From assembly GCA_015832175.1 (NCBI GenBank), contig WJXW01000007.1:1736001-1800000 (forward strand): a stretch of DNA of 64,000 nt, written 5' to 3'. A model generated the notes under the pieces. It did not search any database and was not told the DNA's origin. It saw only the letters and a program-made list of their open reading frames with translations. Positions 11,104 to 20,871 of the stretch are shown here, in pieces. Numbering within the stretch: the first letter of the stretch is position 1; every line of letters begins with the position of its first letter. The position numbers and the translations under genes were made by a program. This DNA comes from Paraphaeosphaeria minitans (lineage: Eukaryota > Ascomycota > Dothideomycetes > Pleosporales > Didymosphaeriaceae).

Positions 11104-12760
11104 TGGTCTGGTTCACGAGAAGACGTGTATCAACACGATAACAAGGTCTTCAGTCTTCCCGGCGTAACAGGTTCAGAGGAGAGTTTCGTGGAGGTTACAG
11201 CACCTGTAGATATATTTGGAATTAGCAGCATGAGCGACGATTGGGCATTCAGCATGGCGGGTGGTATTTGGGTCGAAGGGTAGCATAGGACGGGGAGCAA
11301 AGTGGCTGTTCTTTTAGATACCGACATTTCGATTCTGCACCGATCATAGATGGATCACCATAGCGCAGTAATTCGCCATGAAGGTTATGGGAAGTATTGA
11401 TGTTTTGCATGTGCAGTGCACCGAAAGCAGGGAGTCCTGAGTCGAACATGTGGCTGTGCTCGTTTGCACCGCCTCTGAGCCTCCGTCCGCTCCCCGCTCC
11501 AGCTGGGACGACTGACATCGATTTATCGAATGCTTTAGCGATTTTCATGCCGAGTGCTGAGTCGTATAGCACCGTCTGAGTCGAACACTCGACCTTTTGT
11601 GTGGGCACGTCGTCAGCTCGGCCCGAGACACGACTAGATACCGCAGGCAGGTCGCGCCCAAGTCATAGGTAAGTCTAGTCTATAACAATAGCCCGAAGCA
11701 TCATTGCCACATGTACCTACCGTGCGAAGCGCCTTACGACGAAGCTATCGATAAGCGCTCGCACACAAGCGTGCAACTGCAGCCATTCCAGCAGACGTGT
11801 GTCGTTGGACTAGATAGGTATCTAGGTAGAGTCTTCCCTACTCAGGGCCCCCCCTCCCCCCACACGGCATCTACTAACGTAGCGAATCGCCTTGGGAGGG
11901 GAAGCGCGGAACCGGTCGCTGCGGACACTGGACAGGAATAGCAGGGTCGCTGAAACGAAAGTCGAAACATGGGGGTGTGAGAGGGTGGGCTGGCGTCGTC
12001 ACCTTCCATTTTGCCCCACGATGGTGTGCTGGTGAGGTGGCAGGCAAGCGGGTCGCGGACTTTGGGTGGCGTCGGGGTATCTACCCACCGTACGGAGAGG
12101 GGGGGGAGTGGCCTGCGCTGCGCTGCGCGAGGGGTCGTCAGGCACGCAAGGTGCGTTGTCGGTGCTGCTGAGGGCTGATGCGATGGTAGGGTGGCCTCCC
12201 TGTCAGTCGGTGGCGCGCTTCGCTCGCATAGTCCGAAAGTGCGCCACGCCACAGTGGGCGGGTCCCAGCTCCCAGGGGGAGGCGGGTGGGGGGTGGAGCA
12301 TTCACCAGGCAGGTCCGATCGAGCGAGCCTTACTTTCGGACTCGGAACAGTAACTGGGAGGTTTTTTTTTGGAAAAAAGTATATTCGTAATTCGCGAGAA
12401 AGGAGTCTATGGTGGCAGCGGAAAACATGAGGAGGGCCAGAGGCGCTATCGCTGAAATACCTAGCAAAAACCCCAATGGAAAGCAACAAAGATTCGTCCC
12501 AAGCATTTCCCGTAGCCCCCGTCCCTGTTCCATGCGTGCGTTGGGGTGTATATCGGAGGTGGTAGATGTGTAAGGAAACAAGATGTAAATGCGACAAAAT
12601 AGGGTGTGTAACACAAGAAGTGAAAATAAAAAGTTGAGAAAGATTCACAGCCCACACCAAACAACTCCTTCACAGTTCCCGTCGTCGAGTCTCCGTCACT
12701 AGAAAATAAGCTGCTTGGTCAGTTGGTCGGTGCCATCGTTTTGGTCGTTTCGTTGCGCGC
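11104..12760. other. 1.66-kb intergenic region, no gene supported
   Basis: Contains the 3' flanks of MTR10 and the LysM-protein gene, G-rich stretches (12080-12300), and a TAGGTATCTAGGTAG motif near 11811-11831. A 272-codon open frame on the minus strand (11842-12660) is low-complexity and shows no domain, so it was not called. Confidence 0.5.
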
Positions 12761-13777
12761 TTAGTTGGGAACGCAGTAGGCGGTGCCGGCCTGGAGGTTG
12801 GTGCAGTTGGCGTCAATGGAGGGGTTGAGCGACCGGAAGGTGGCAAAGTCAACACCGCTGGTGGAGCAGTTGTCGCCGGCGATGGGGGTCCAGCTCTTTG
12901 CGCAGCCGCCGGTGGCAGGAGGGGCGGTGGTGGTGTCAGCCGGAGTGGTGGTGTCAGCCGGAGTGGTGGTGTCGGCCGGGGTAGTGGTCTCGCTGTCGTC
13001 AGAGGGACCGGAGGGAGCAGTGTTGGAAGCACCACCACCGACGCTGCCGATGGTGGCCTCATCACAGCCGTGCTGGTCGGCGTCGGTCCAACCGAGCAGA
13101 CGGTTGGCAACGTCGGTGGCGTAGCAGTGGGTGGCAATGCCGCCATTGAGGTTGCCGTCGGGGGCAATGGAACCCGAGTTGTAGATGCGGGAAGCCTTGT
13201 AGTACTTGGAGACATCGTCGCCGCCAACCTGGGCAAGACCCTCCTTGAGACCGACATCGCCGTTGAGACCGGCACCGTCCTCGATCATGCCCTTGATCAT
13301 GTCGTATGGGCAAGGAACAACACCCTGGCCGTTGGGGTTGCAAGAGTGGGTTCCCTGGAAGGACTGCATGAGTCCCGGGTTGTCGAAGCCGTAGTTGGTA
13401 GTCGGGGCGCGGACACAGCCCTTGGACTCCTGCATGACGATGGTGAGGAGGAACTCGGCCTTGACACCGCTGGCGCCAGAGACCTCCTGGATGGCCTTCT
13501 TGATGTTGTCGGACTCCTCCTGGCTGTTGTTGTCCATGCCGAACTGGGTGCAAGACTTGAGGGTGGTAGCGACGTTTGCACTCCAGAGGTCTTCGAAAGA
13601 CTTCCACTCAGACTCCTGAGGCCAGCCCTGGGACGGGGAGCCATCACCACCGAAGACCTTGTAAGCAGCGCGTGCCACCAGGGAACGAGCTTGCTTGGGA
13701 CTGGCACCGAAGAGGGGAGCGCCGAAAGCGAAAGCGAAAAGCTGGCCAGCAGCGATGATGTAGGAAGCAGTGAACAT
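12761..13777 (-). CDS. secreted lysozyme-like protein with C-terminal LysM domain
   Basis: Intronless, 338 residues. A hydrophobic N-terminus (about residues 1-20) looks like a signal peptide, followed by a short pro-like segment. Residues 60-245 resemble the goose-lysozyme/transglycosylase fold: LTIVMQESKG supplies a candidate catalytic Glu (E117), and NPGLMQSFQGTHSC and RIYNSGSI fit the fold, with paired cysteines for an extracellular protein. A Thr-rich linker with three copies of PADTTT (267-284) joins a LysM-type module (292-338: CAKSWTPIAGDNC ... NPSI...CTNLQAGTAYCVPN), the kind of module that binds chitin or peptidoglycan. The third codon base is almost always C or G, suggesting strong expression. 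I infer a cell-wall-directed secreted hydrolase. Activity on fungal versus bacterial walls cannot be decided. Confidence 0.8.
   Translation of the reverse strand: MFTASYIIAAGQLFAFAFGAPLFGASPKQARSLVARAAYKVFGGDGSPSQGWPQESEWKSFEDLWSANVATTLKSCTQFGMDNNSQEESDNIKKAIQEVSGASGVKAEFLLTIVMQESKGCVRAPTTNYGFDNPGLMQSFQGTHSCNPNGQGVVPCPYDMIKGMIEDGAGLNGDVGLKEGLAQVGGDDVSKYYKASRIYNSGSIAPDGNLNGGIATHCYATDVANRLLGWTDADQHGCDEATIGSVGGGASNTAPSGPSDDSETTTPADTTTPADTTTPADTTTAPPATGGCAKSWTPIAGDNCSTSGVDFATFRSLNPSIDANCTNLQAGTAYCVPN
12929..12982. repeat. three 18-bp coding repeats in the LysM-protein linker
   Basis: Three near-identical 18-bp units encode PADTTT. They form the flexible, probably O-glycosylated linker between the lysozyme-like domain and the LysM module. 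Copy number could vary between isolates. Confidence 0.8.
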
Positions 13778-16672
13778 GTTGATTGATTTGGTTGTTCGGT
13801 TGAACGGCTAAGTGTTGCGAGTGCGTTGGTGGATGAATGAGGGTCTCGGAAAGAATGTATCGAAGTTAGTTGGAAGAAAGAATGACTGGAGGCAAGCCTC
13901 TGTAGAAGGAAGGACTGTGAAGTTGTTGGTGAAGTGTGCTGTGATGATCGACTAGAGCAGCGGCGCCAGCCTGCCTTTATACAGGCGGGAGGCCATCACG
14001 GCGGGGATGTAGGTGGTGAGCATTCGGATGGCCGCCGGCCATGAGCACGGATGCCGGCGCAATGTTACGCTCGCAAACAGCACCGGTGACCCCCGGTCCC
14101 CCGCGAGGTGAAAGAAGGCGGGCGCTAGTGGACTGGATGCATGCGCCATCTGTGCGCGAGGCCTGTTCCTGGCGCCGGTCCAGGACTCTTGCAAAAGCTT
14201 AGACAGCTAGGTGCATCAGTGAAACGAGCGTGCACCACAATTCGTGCACTACAATCAGTTGTTTATGTCTACCTCGAGAAGGCAGACTACAATCACCTGT
14301 TGCTATACCTGAGATATCAACACAGTGTCTTCAGCCGGCGACACGAAGAACAGTCTGTTAGGTACCATTTCGGTCATTCAGCAGCATGCAGTCAGGGAGT
14401 CTCAGTATAGTGCAAGCCGCAGTAGAGAGCACCGCAATGGCGATGCTGACTGTTGCCCTGCGGCGGCGCAGATGGGCTCCCACGGCCTTCCGATTTGGGT
14501 ATGCGGGCCCCCAGTGTCAATCATGCTCAGATACTGTCTCCCACATCTCTGTTGCAACACTTTCGCATGCAGGCATGTGAGTCTGTTCGGTGGGGAGCCG
14601 TGCAAGGGACAGATTCGCAGAACGGGAAACAATCACAGGGCAGAATCGGCGGGAGGGTCGACGGTGCAAGAGATGTCACGCCGGCGCCACTGGAGCTGAT
14701 GTCGGGAACAGCGACGATCCTGGGTTATGCGAGCCACCCCTGCTACGCGCTTTGGTAGGCCGAGTTTGGAGCAGGCGAAAGGTTGGGGGCCTTCGGACAC
14801 GGCGCTATTCGTCGGCGGAGATTCTGCATAGGGAGAATACGACTGCGATTCGCCAAAATCCCGTCTCTTGTCACAGAGCGAGGGCGGGGCGGAAAAGAGA
14901 AAGGTTTCTCGCTCATGTGGTCTTCCGAGGTCCAGCTGTGCCACACCGGCCTAGGCTCCCAATGGCAAAGCGCAGAATATGCCAAGTTGCGCGCGTCTTC
15001 CGCCGTCGACGGCTGCTTCCAGACTGAGCAACAAGGGAGCCTGAGACTTGTTGGGCCTGGACACCATGTGCTGTCCGCTTTGGCCGTCCTCCTAGAGCAA
15101 AGTGAGCATCGTGTTGTGAAGAGCCGCTCATGGCCTGGCAGGCGGAGTGCCATCTGAAAGCGGGAAGGCAAGTGACAGCAGCCAGACGTCGCAAAGTAAG
15201 ACAGCCGAAGAAACGGCCGCTTGTCCAGGCACATGCATCTCGTGCAGGCTCCCGGCATTGGTCGACACCCTGCACATCCTCGTCCCGTACTCGATGGGTG
15301 CTGTCGTCCAGCCCTGCAACAGCAAAGCTCGAGCGCGGCATTGGGTGGTCCACCATTGGTGTTCAGTCCGTTTCTTTTCTTTTCTCGTACGTAGGCGTTC
15401 GTGGTGGCCTAATGACCGGCAGGAGGGCGTGCATCGCAGCGGGCGAAACGCGAAACAGCAGTATCGATGCTCAAAGAAGGATTCGGTGATGGTAACTGTA
15501 TCTTTGGTCTGGTGGGCACTCTGGGAGCCGTCAAACGTCACCTTGTCACCAAGTCGAAGTGTCGTTGACGACTTGAAAGATGCCAATGTTCGGGTCGCGC
15601 CTTTCCCGATCCAGCGACCACGTGATGTACCTAATCCGACAGCCGACTCAACATCAGCCGCCAAGGTCTGGCTCGCATGTTTGTTTGTCCATCATCAGCA
15701 TCATCTCCGGAAAACCCAACATAACAGCCCAGCCTCGTATGCTCACGCCTTGGCATCGCAGCATCGGGAAGAGTTTCCGGCTAACGCAGTCAGCATGGGT
15801 GGCCATACGGCAATAACGAACACTACTACCTAGGTAGTCATCGCAAATCCCTGTTGCGAGGCTGGTGGTTATCCGATTGACTCCTGAGGTAGCCTACAAT
15901 GTAGACATCTGTCTCATTTCCGCTAAAAGACCTGCACCTCACATGTTCCTCCCGAGACCGATCTACCGCACGATAGCTCCAAATTCTAGAACAAGTTCCA
16001 CGTCGTGACGACACAGTCTCGGATCGGGTAACTCAAATTGTTCACATACACACGTCCACGGGGTGCTGCATCGCTCCACCTAGTTGACTATGGTCGGCGA
16101 ACGGGAGCCCAAATCGGTTCGCAGGGCGCAGGGCGTCACAGTCAGCACAATGTTTCCCCACATTATTCCCCCAAACTCCACCGTCTTACCCGCTTTTGGC
16201 CGAAACATACTCAAGTGCATGAGCCCTACGCAGTATTGTGGCACTAGACTCTTCTGACGCGGGCTTGGACATTCCTTATACGAGAACTCCGGAAGGCCAG
16301 TAACATGGCACCCGGCCGGTTTGGACAAGCGAGACTCGGTGCTGTGGTCAGCCTTGTAGTACAACCGAGTCGTAAATAGAAAGACAATCCCAGTGCTTCC
16401 GAATTGGTACTTGGAGAGGTGCTGCGCCTCCCCGTTGGTCCTGGCAATGTCCATTGACGACTCCGCTCTCCCATCTCACTCACGCTTCACCACACTCGAT
16501 CCAACCCAGTGCCCTCTACGACACAACATCTCGATTCTACATTTGAAATCATCAATTCCTTGCTCTGTAGATTTACTGTTTACTAACACATGGGGCATCC
16601 TGTGCAGTCATGAATCGCCTTCAGGAAGCGGCCGAGGTTGACAGATATGTGTTTTGATCGTAACGCTAACAA
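13778..16672. other. 2.9-kb intergenic region, no gene supported
   Basis: The first 200 bp are the promoter and leader of the LysM-protein gene. The rest holds overlapping open frames on both strands (for example 15128-15664 minus and 15147-15833 plus) with no domain, no hydrophobic pattern and no consistent splice joins. A perfect 14-bp palindrome, ACTACCTAGGTAGT, lies at 15824-15837. Confidence 0.5.
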
Positions 16673-17286
16673 CTACGACAGACAGTTCTCCATACCAGGA
16701 TACTCCCGATACAAATTCACCAGCGGCAAAAATATCTGCTTCTTCGCGCTCTTTTCTCCAACCCCCGCCTCCGCCTCCGCCTCCGCCTGCTCCTTCGCCC
16801 AAGCCCACATCTGCGCCCAAGGAATCCAATCCCACCGCGCACATTTCTCCGGCTCCATCGGCTCCGGAAACAATCAGTATGAACATGAGTCCCAAACCAA
16901 GCAGGAGACGTACCTGTGGCGCCGTATTCTCGCCGACAATCCTACACGTCACAAAGACAGTCACGTAGTGCTTCCCCTCCCCAAACACATCATTCGTCGC
17001 AACGAGGAATTTGACGTTGTCCACCTCCAGGCCCGTCTCCTCAAGCACCTCGCGCTTCGCGCACTCGGCGAACGACTCGCCGTATTCGAGGTGGCCCCCG
17101 GGACATTGCATGGTGCCTGCTTTCCCTTAGCACCATCGTCTTTGTCTCCGAAAACATCGACGCTTCAAGTAATACTTAGAACGCACCAGCGCCGTGCGAG
17201 CTCGCTCGCTCGCCCATTACAATGTTGCCAGCGCCATCGTGGATCACGACGCCCACGCCGATTTTCGGTCGCTGCGATTCTGCCAT
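16673..17286 (-). CDS. Nudix hydrolase, NUDT15/MTH2-like
   Basis: Nucleotide-diphosphate-cleaving enzyme, probably for (d)NTP sanitation. Introns at 17117-17186 and 16862-16913 give 163 residues, the same length class as NUDT15. The Nudix box GX5EX7REUXEEXGU is complete at residues 41-63 (G41, E47, R55-E56, E59-E60, G62). Upstream is KIGVGVVIHDG, and downstream KHYVTVFVTC and EPEKCARWDWIPW, the latter being the conserved C-terminal block of this subfamily. The last segment, FLPLVNLY, also fits. The join through the first intron recreates GAGTMQCPGGHLE, which supports the model. An Ala/Glu repeat (QAEAEAEAG) enlarges a surface loop. The substrate cannot be read from sequence. Confidence 0.9.
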
Positions 17287-18558
17287 GGCCGCGATGTAGC
17301 AGATGATTTGTCCGCGTGTGTAATGAACAAAATAAAAAACTCTAGCACAGGTTGAGGTAGGTTCGCTTCTCTCTAGGGGCGCGCACTTGGGTGTGAAACA
17401 TTCACGATCGGCTTTGGGATTGGGTGAGCTAGGTAGGTACCTACCTAGCGCTGCGAGGGGCTGCCTAGAGCGTGGATACTTGCACAAGTCGTCGATGGGG
17501 ACCCACTTTTTTGGTGATTGGACTTCATCTCTGGCTTGTCCAATGAGTAGACGGGAAGTGTATAGACAGTGATTCCTAGATGGTGAAATTCTTTTGGGGC
17601 TTGCGCTGCTGCACGCGAGGCATTGTGCCTTTTAGACTCCTCCGGCTTTAAAATCGGTTGTCTCCCCACGTCGACAGCAAAGACGGACAATGACCCCTGA
17701 TACTGGGAGGACGGGAATTATTAGACTGCACATAAGAATAGCTTCTCCATTTGACATTTCTACCAAACGGTCGTCCAGTGCCTGTTCTGTTCTAGCGTCT
17801 ACCACAAAAACTCTACACTTCATCGCAAGACAAAGATTCATATGCGATCGATATTACATTGTTTTTTGCAGCATGTCAGCCCTTGGGCTTTGGACCTTTG
17901 GAACCGTAATGTCTAACCTCACCCCATCCAAGTCCGTTCATCGTGAGCACCGATGAAGTGCCCAACAACCCAAAGGGAGAACAAGTCACAAATGTGAACA
18001 GCAGCTCCGCGCAAGGTACAAAACACATCTAGCTGCGTACGCGCATTCACGTACATTAATCCTGTTCTATATCTTATTGTGTAGCATCAGTAATGATTTC
18101 CCGAAGTTCTAGACACCGCTTGTAGTGGTGATAATTTCAAAGACCTCAAAACCCAAAAGTTCCACGAATAACACGTGTCATTTCATTTCCATCGTGGCCC
18201 AAACAGGTTGCAGGCCTAGCCTCAACATTCACTTGTGATACTTCGTCTACTTTTGGAAGTCACGGTAAAAGGCTAGAAATGAACTCTGTAGGGTGCGAAA
18301 ACACAACAACTTCAAAAGTCCCAAGCGTTCAATTCCTCTCCTGCAGCAAGCCTTGCTTGGGGCGTAAAAGGCGGGGTATCATGACTCGTTCACACAGTCC
18401 GGGTCTCAACACATCTCCTAAAACGCCTTTTGTCATTTCAGATGGCTAAGTGATGACTCAGTACCTCTCGTTGCAGGCCTATGCAGCCGTCCCTATCGTG
18501 CATCATTCAATCCAATGTTCGTGTCAACCTCGCTATGCCTAAACTCACGCTCAATAGC
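17287..18558. other. 1.27-kb intergenic region
   Basis: The promoter of the Nudix gene lies at the left and the 3' flank of the 18.6-kb gene at the right. A perfect palindrome is listed separately. No gene is supported. Confidence 0.55.
17428..17449. repeat. 22-bp perfect palindrome of the CCTAGGTA family
   Basis: The sequence is its own reverse complement over 22 bp, built from TAGG and CCTA units meeting at GGTACC. It lies about 140 bp upstream of the Nudix start codon. Related motifs recur in other intergenic spacers of this window. Confidence 0.85.
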
Positions 18559-20388
18559 TCAGTACTGCGGATTTTGTCCATATCCTTGAACCCCTTGGTA
18601 ACCCTGGTCTCCTCCATAGCCCGGGTTCTCCCGATATTCGCCCTGTGCGTGCCCATATACACCACCCTGCTGGTAGCCCTGATTGATTTCGTGCCTCTGG
18701 CCGTGTTGGTAGCCTTGCTCGTGCTGGTAGCTCTGATCACCCGGATATCCTCCGCTCGTGGGATAGTTCTGGGGCTGCTGATAGCCGTGATCCTGATTGT
18801 ACCCTTGCGGTTGGCTTGACTGGGATTGAGGCAGTTGGTGTTGTTGATACGGCTGCTGGTATCCAGGGCGGTAGTCTTGGCGTTGGTCCTGCTCCTGGTG
18901 GTACTCATGCTGCTGTTCGGGTCCCGAGCTCTGGTACTGAGAGTTGTTGTCGCTACGGTAGTCTTGACGGTACTGGGACTGGGCGGGATGAATGTACTCC
19001 TGCTGTTGATGTGCTTGTCCACCATGTTGTTCTTGAGTTGCCGGTCTGTCGTATCCTCCCTGCGCAGGAGCAGTATTTTGTCCGAGTTGGACTCCAGCTG
19101 TTGGCGCACCTACACTGACACCCTCATTTCCAATATCATCAGGGACACTGATCTTCACATTGGGAAGGTACCGTTGCACCTTCTGCTCCACAATGTTTTG
19201 CACGAATACCCAGCTCTCGCGCTCGAACTTGCGATGGCCGCCGTTGACTACACCTAAGATGTTCTCTCGCAGGCTCTCCTGTACTTTTTTGATCAGACCT
19301 CGAATCTTGTCAAGAAGCTTGGCCTTGATATCGTCGCCGAAGCCCCGGTCCGCGTTTGGCTCCGCATCGCGGTCCAGCTGCGCATCGAAGGGATTGCCGC
19401 CCAAAATCTTCTCCAAAGGACGTTGGAATTGAGCGGGGAGCAACTCGAACAACTGCCTCTCAATCGCGCCCAGGATCTCCCTGAACTCGAGGCGCACTTC
19501 GCGGTGAACTTTCGCAAGACCGGTGCTGAGCTTATCGCTGATGACCTTCGAGAAGCCGCCGCTTCGTTCATCGCTGTTGTCGCTTTGTGCGCGCTCGTCA
19601 AAACCCCTAGATGACTCTTCGTTTGAATGCTTCTTTCCGAATAGACTACCGATGCCCTTGACAATATCTTTAACCTGGTCTTCGATCTCAGCTTTTGCAC
19701 CGTCGCCTAGATCTCGCGAGCTGGTATTGCCGCGAAGCCAGCGTTTGATGTGTTCGAGCGCTATACGTGTGAACTGTTCTGCGATTGTAGTGTGCTGTTC
19801 GCGCAGCTTAGCACCCACCTTCTCTTTGATTTCCGGGCTGATGAGGCGGGCTTTCATCTCGGGATCGCGGGAGACATCTTTAACAGTGTTGCTGATCACG
19901 CCGAGCAGCCCATCAAGTTGAAACCCCGCACCGCCTGAGCTGTTCCTGTTATCATTCAATTGGTCCTGCACAACGTCCAGGGCTGAAGCAAGAAAGCCTC
20001 TGGCTCCGGAGCCTCTGGATGACTCCACCCCACGCGACTGTATCTCTCTAGAGCCATCCCGACCTTCGGTGATGTTAAAGATATCGCGGAGGTCGTCTCC
20101 GGCTTCTTCAGAGATCTTGCCGAAGTTACGCGTCAACTTGGCAATCTCATCGGCGAAAGGCAACGACTGGCCGCCATACGCATCCGGAGCTGTGTCGTTC
20201 AGGTCTCCCCGCGATCTGTCACTGTTCGAATCCTTATTGAAGAGCGAGCGGAACGCGTCAATGACCTGTTCTTCGAGACTGTCGATGGTCTTCTGCTGAA
20301 AGACATCAAGCTCCGCGGCAACGCGGGGCTGGATTTGTGGAGCCAAAGAATCCACGTACTCATCAACCTTTTTGTACACGACCTCCAT
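18559..20388 (-). CDS. conserved-looking hypothetical protein with prion-like Q/Y/G-rich tail
   Basis: Intronless, 609 residues, function not recognised. Residues 1-430 are rich in charged amphipathic helices (KKVDEYVDSLAPQIQPRVAAE, EIKEKVGAKLREQH, AKLLDKIRGLIKKVQESL) with no hydrophobic segment or signal peptide, so it is probably soluble or membrane-associated. From about residue 435 the composition switches sharply to Gln, Tyr, Gly, His and Pro with repeats of the type YQQ, GYQ, QGYQH and YGGDQGYQG. This resembles low-complexity domains that form condensates. The start MEVVYKKVDEY is the first ATG in frame. Lon follows the same direction upstream. The reading frame and codon use leave little doubt that it is a gene; any role in condensate formation is inference. 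Confidence 0.75.
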   Translation of the reverse strand: MEVVYKKVDEYVDSLAPQIQPRVAAELDVFQQKTIDSLEEQVIDAFRSLFNKDSNSDRSRGDLNDTAPDAYGGQSLPFADEIAKLTRNFGKISEEAGDDLRDIFNITEGRDGSREIQSRGVESSRGSGARGFLASALDVVQDQLNDNRNSSGGAGFQLDGLLGVISNTVKDVSRDPEMKARLISPEIKEKVGAKLREQHTTIAEQFTRIALEHIKRWLRGNTSSRDLGDGAKAEIEDQVKDIVKGIGSLFGKKHSNEESSRGFDERAQSDNSDERSGGFSKVISDKLSTGLAKVHREVRLEFREILGAIERQLFELLPAQFQRPLEKILGGNPFDAQLDRDAEPNADRGFGDDIKAKLLDKIRGLIKKVQESLRENILGVVNGGHRKFERESWVFVQNIVEQKVQRYLPNVKISVPDDIGNEGVSVGAPTAGVQLGQNTAPAQGGYDRPATQEQHGGQAHQQQEYIHPAQSQYRQDYRSDNNSQYQSSGPEQQHEYHQEQDQRQDYRPGYQQPYQQHQLPQSQSSQPQGYNQDHGYQQPQNYPTSGGYPGDQSYQHEQGYQHGQRHEINQGYQQGGVYGHAQGEYRENPGYGGDQGYQGVQGYGQNPQY

Positions 20389-20871
20389 ATTTGGATACGC
20401 AAAGGATTTACGAGCTTGAATTCACTCGTGGCTGTGCTTGTGTGGCGTCGGGTAGGATCCGGGGGACGTTAAGTGGTGTGTACCGGAGTTGGACATGCCC
20501 ATGGGTAGGTACCGGTATGCTATGACGACACAGCACACAGACCACCTCTATCCCACATCTTGGCGAACGTAAGCAAAAACCATCTGTATCATATATGGAT
20601 CGTTGCAGAAAGGTGAGTTTGACAATTCTACGGAGGACCACGTCACACTTATAAACTCGAGCATACGTAGTATCAACAATATAACCGTATAGATCTACCG
20701 TACATGCAGCGAGCTCAGAATCATCCAGGCTGGCAAGGTCTGTCTACATGCTTAGAGAAGGGTTGCAATGTCGTTATTCCATATGCAAGCAAATGCCAAA
20801 GAATTACGCCTTATATGCGATGCTCATCGTCAACACTGTACATATCTTACACATCTTCGCTCAACGATCGC
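20389..20871. other. intergenic between Lon and the Q/Y/G-tail gene
   Basis: Promoter of the 18.6-20.4-kb gene plus the 3' flank of Lon. It contains GGGTAGGTACCGG near 20505. No gene is seen. Confidence 0.55.

Noticed and set aside
11842..12660. 272-codon open frame on the minus strand
   Set aside because: Low-complexity composition (Pro, Ser, Thr, His), no domain, no signal peptide, overlaps other long frames in G/C-rich DNA, and no splice logic. Taken as a chance frame.
13062..13786. Long frames on both strands within the LysM-protein gene
   Set aside because: They are shadows caused by the very high G/C content at third codon positions of the real gene.
15128..15833. Overlapping 178- and 228-codon frames on opposite strands
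   Set aside because: Neither shows a motif or hydrophobic pattern, and composition looks random. At most one could be real and nothing favours either.
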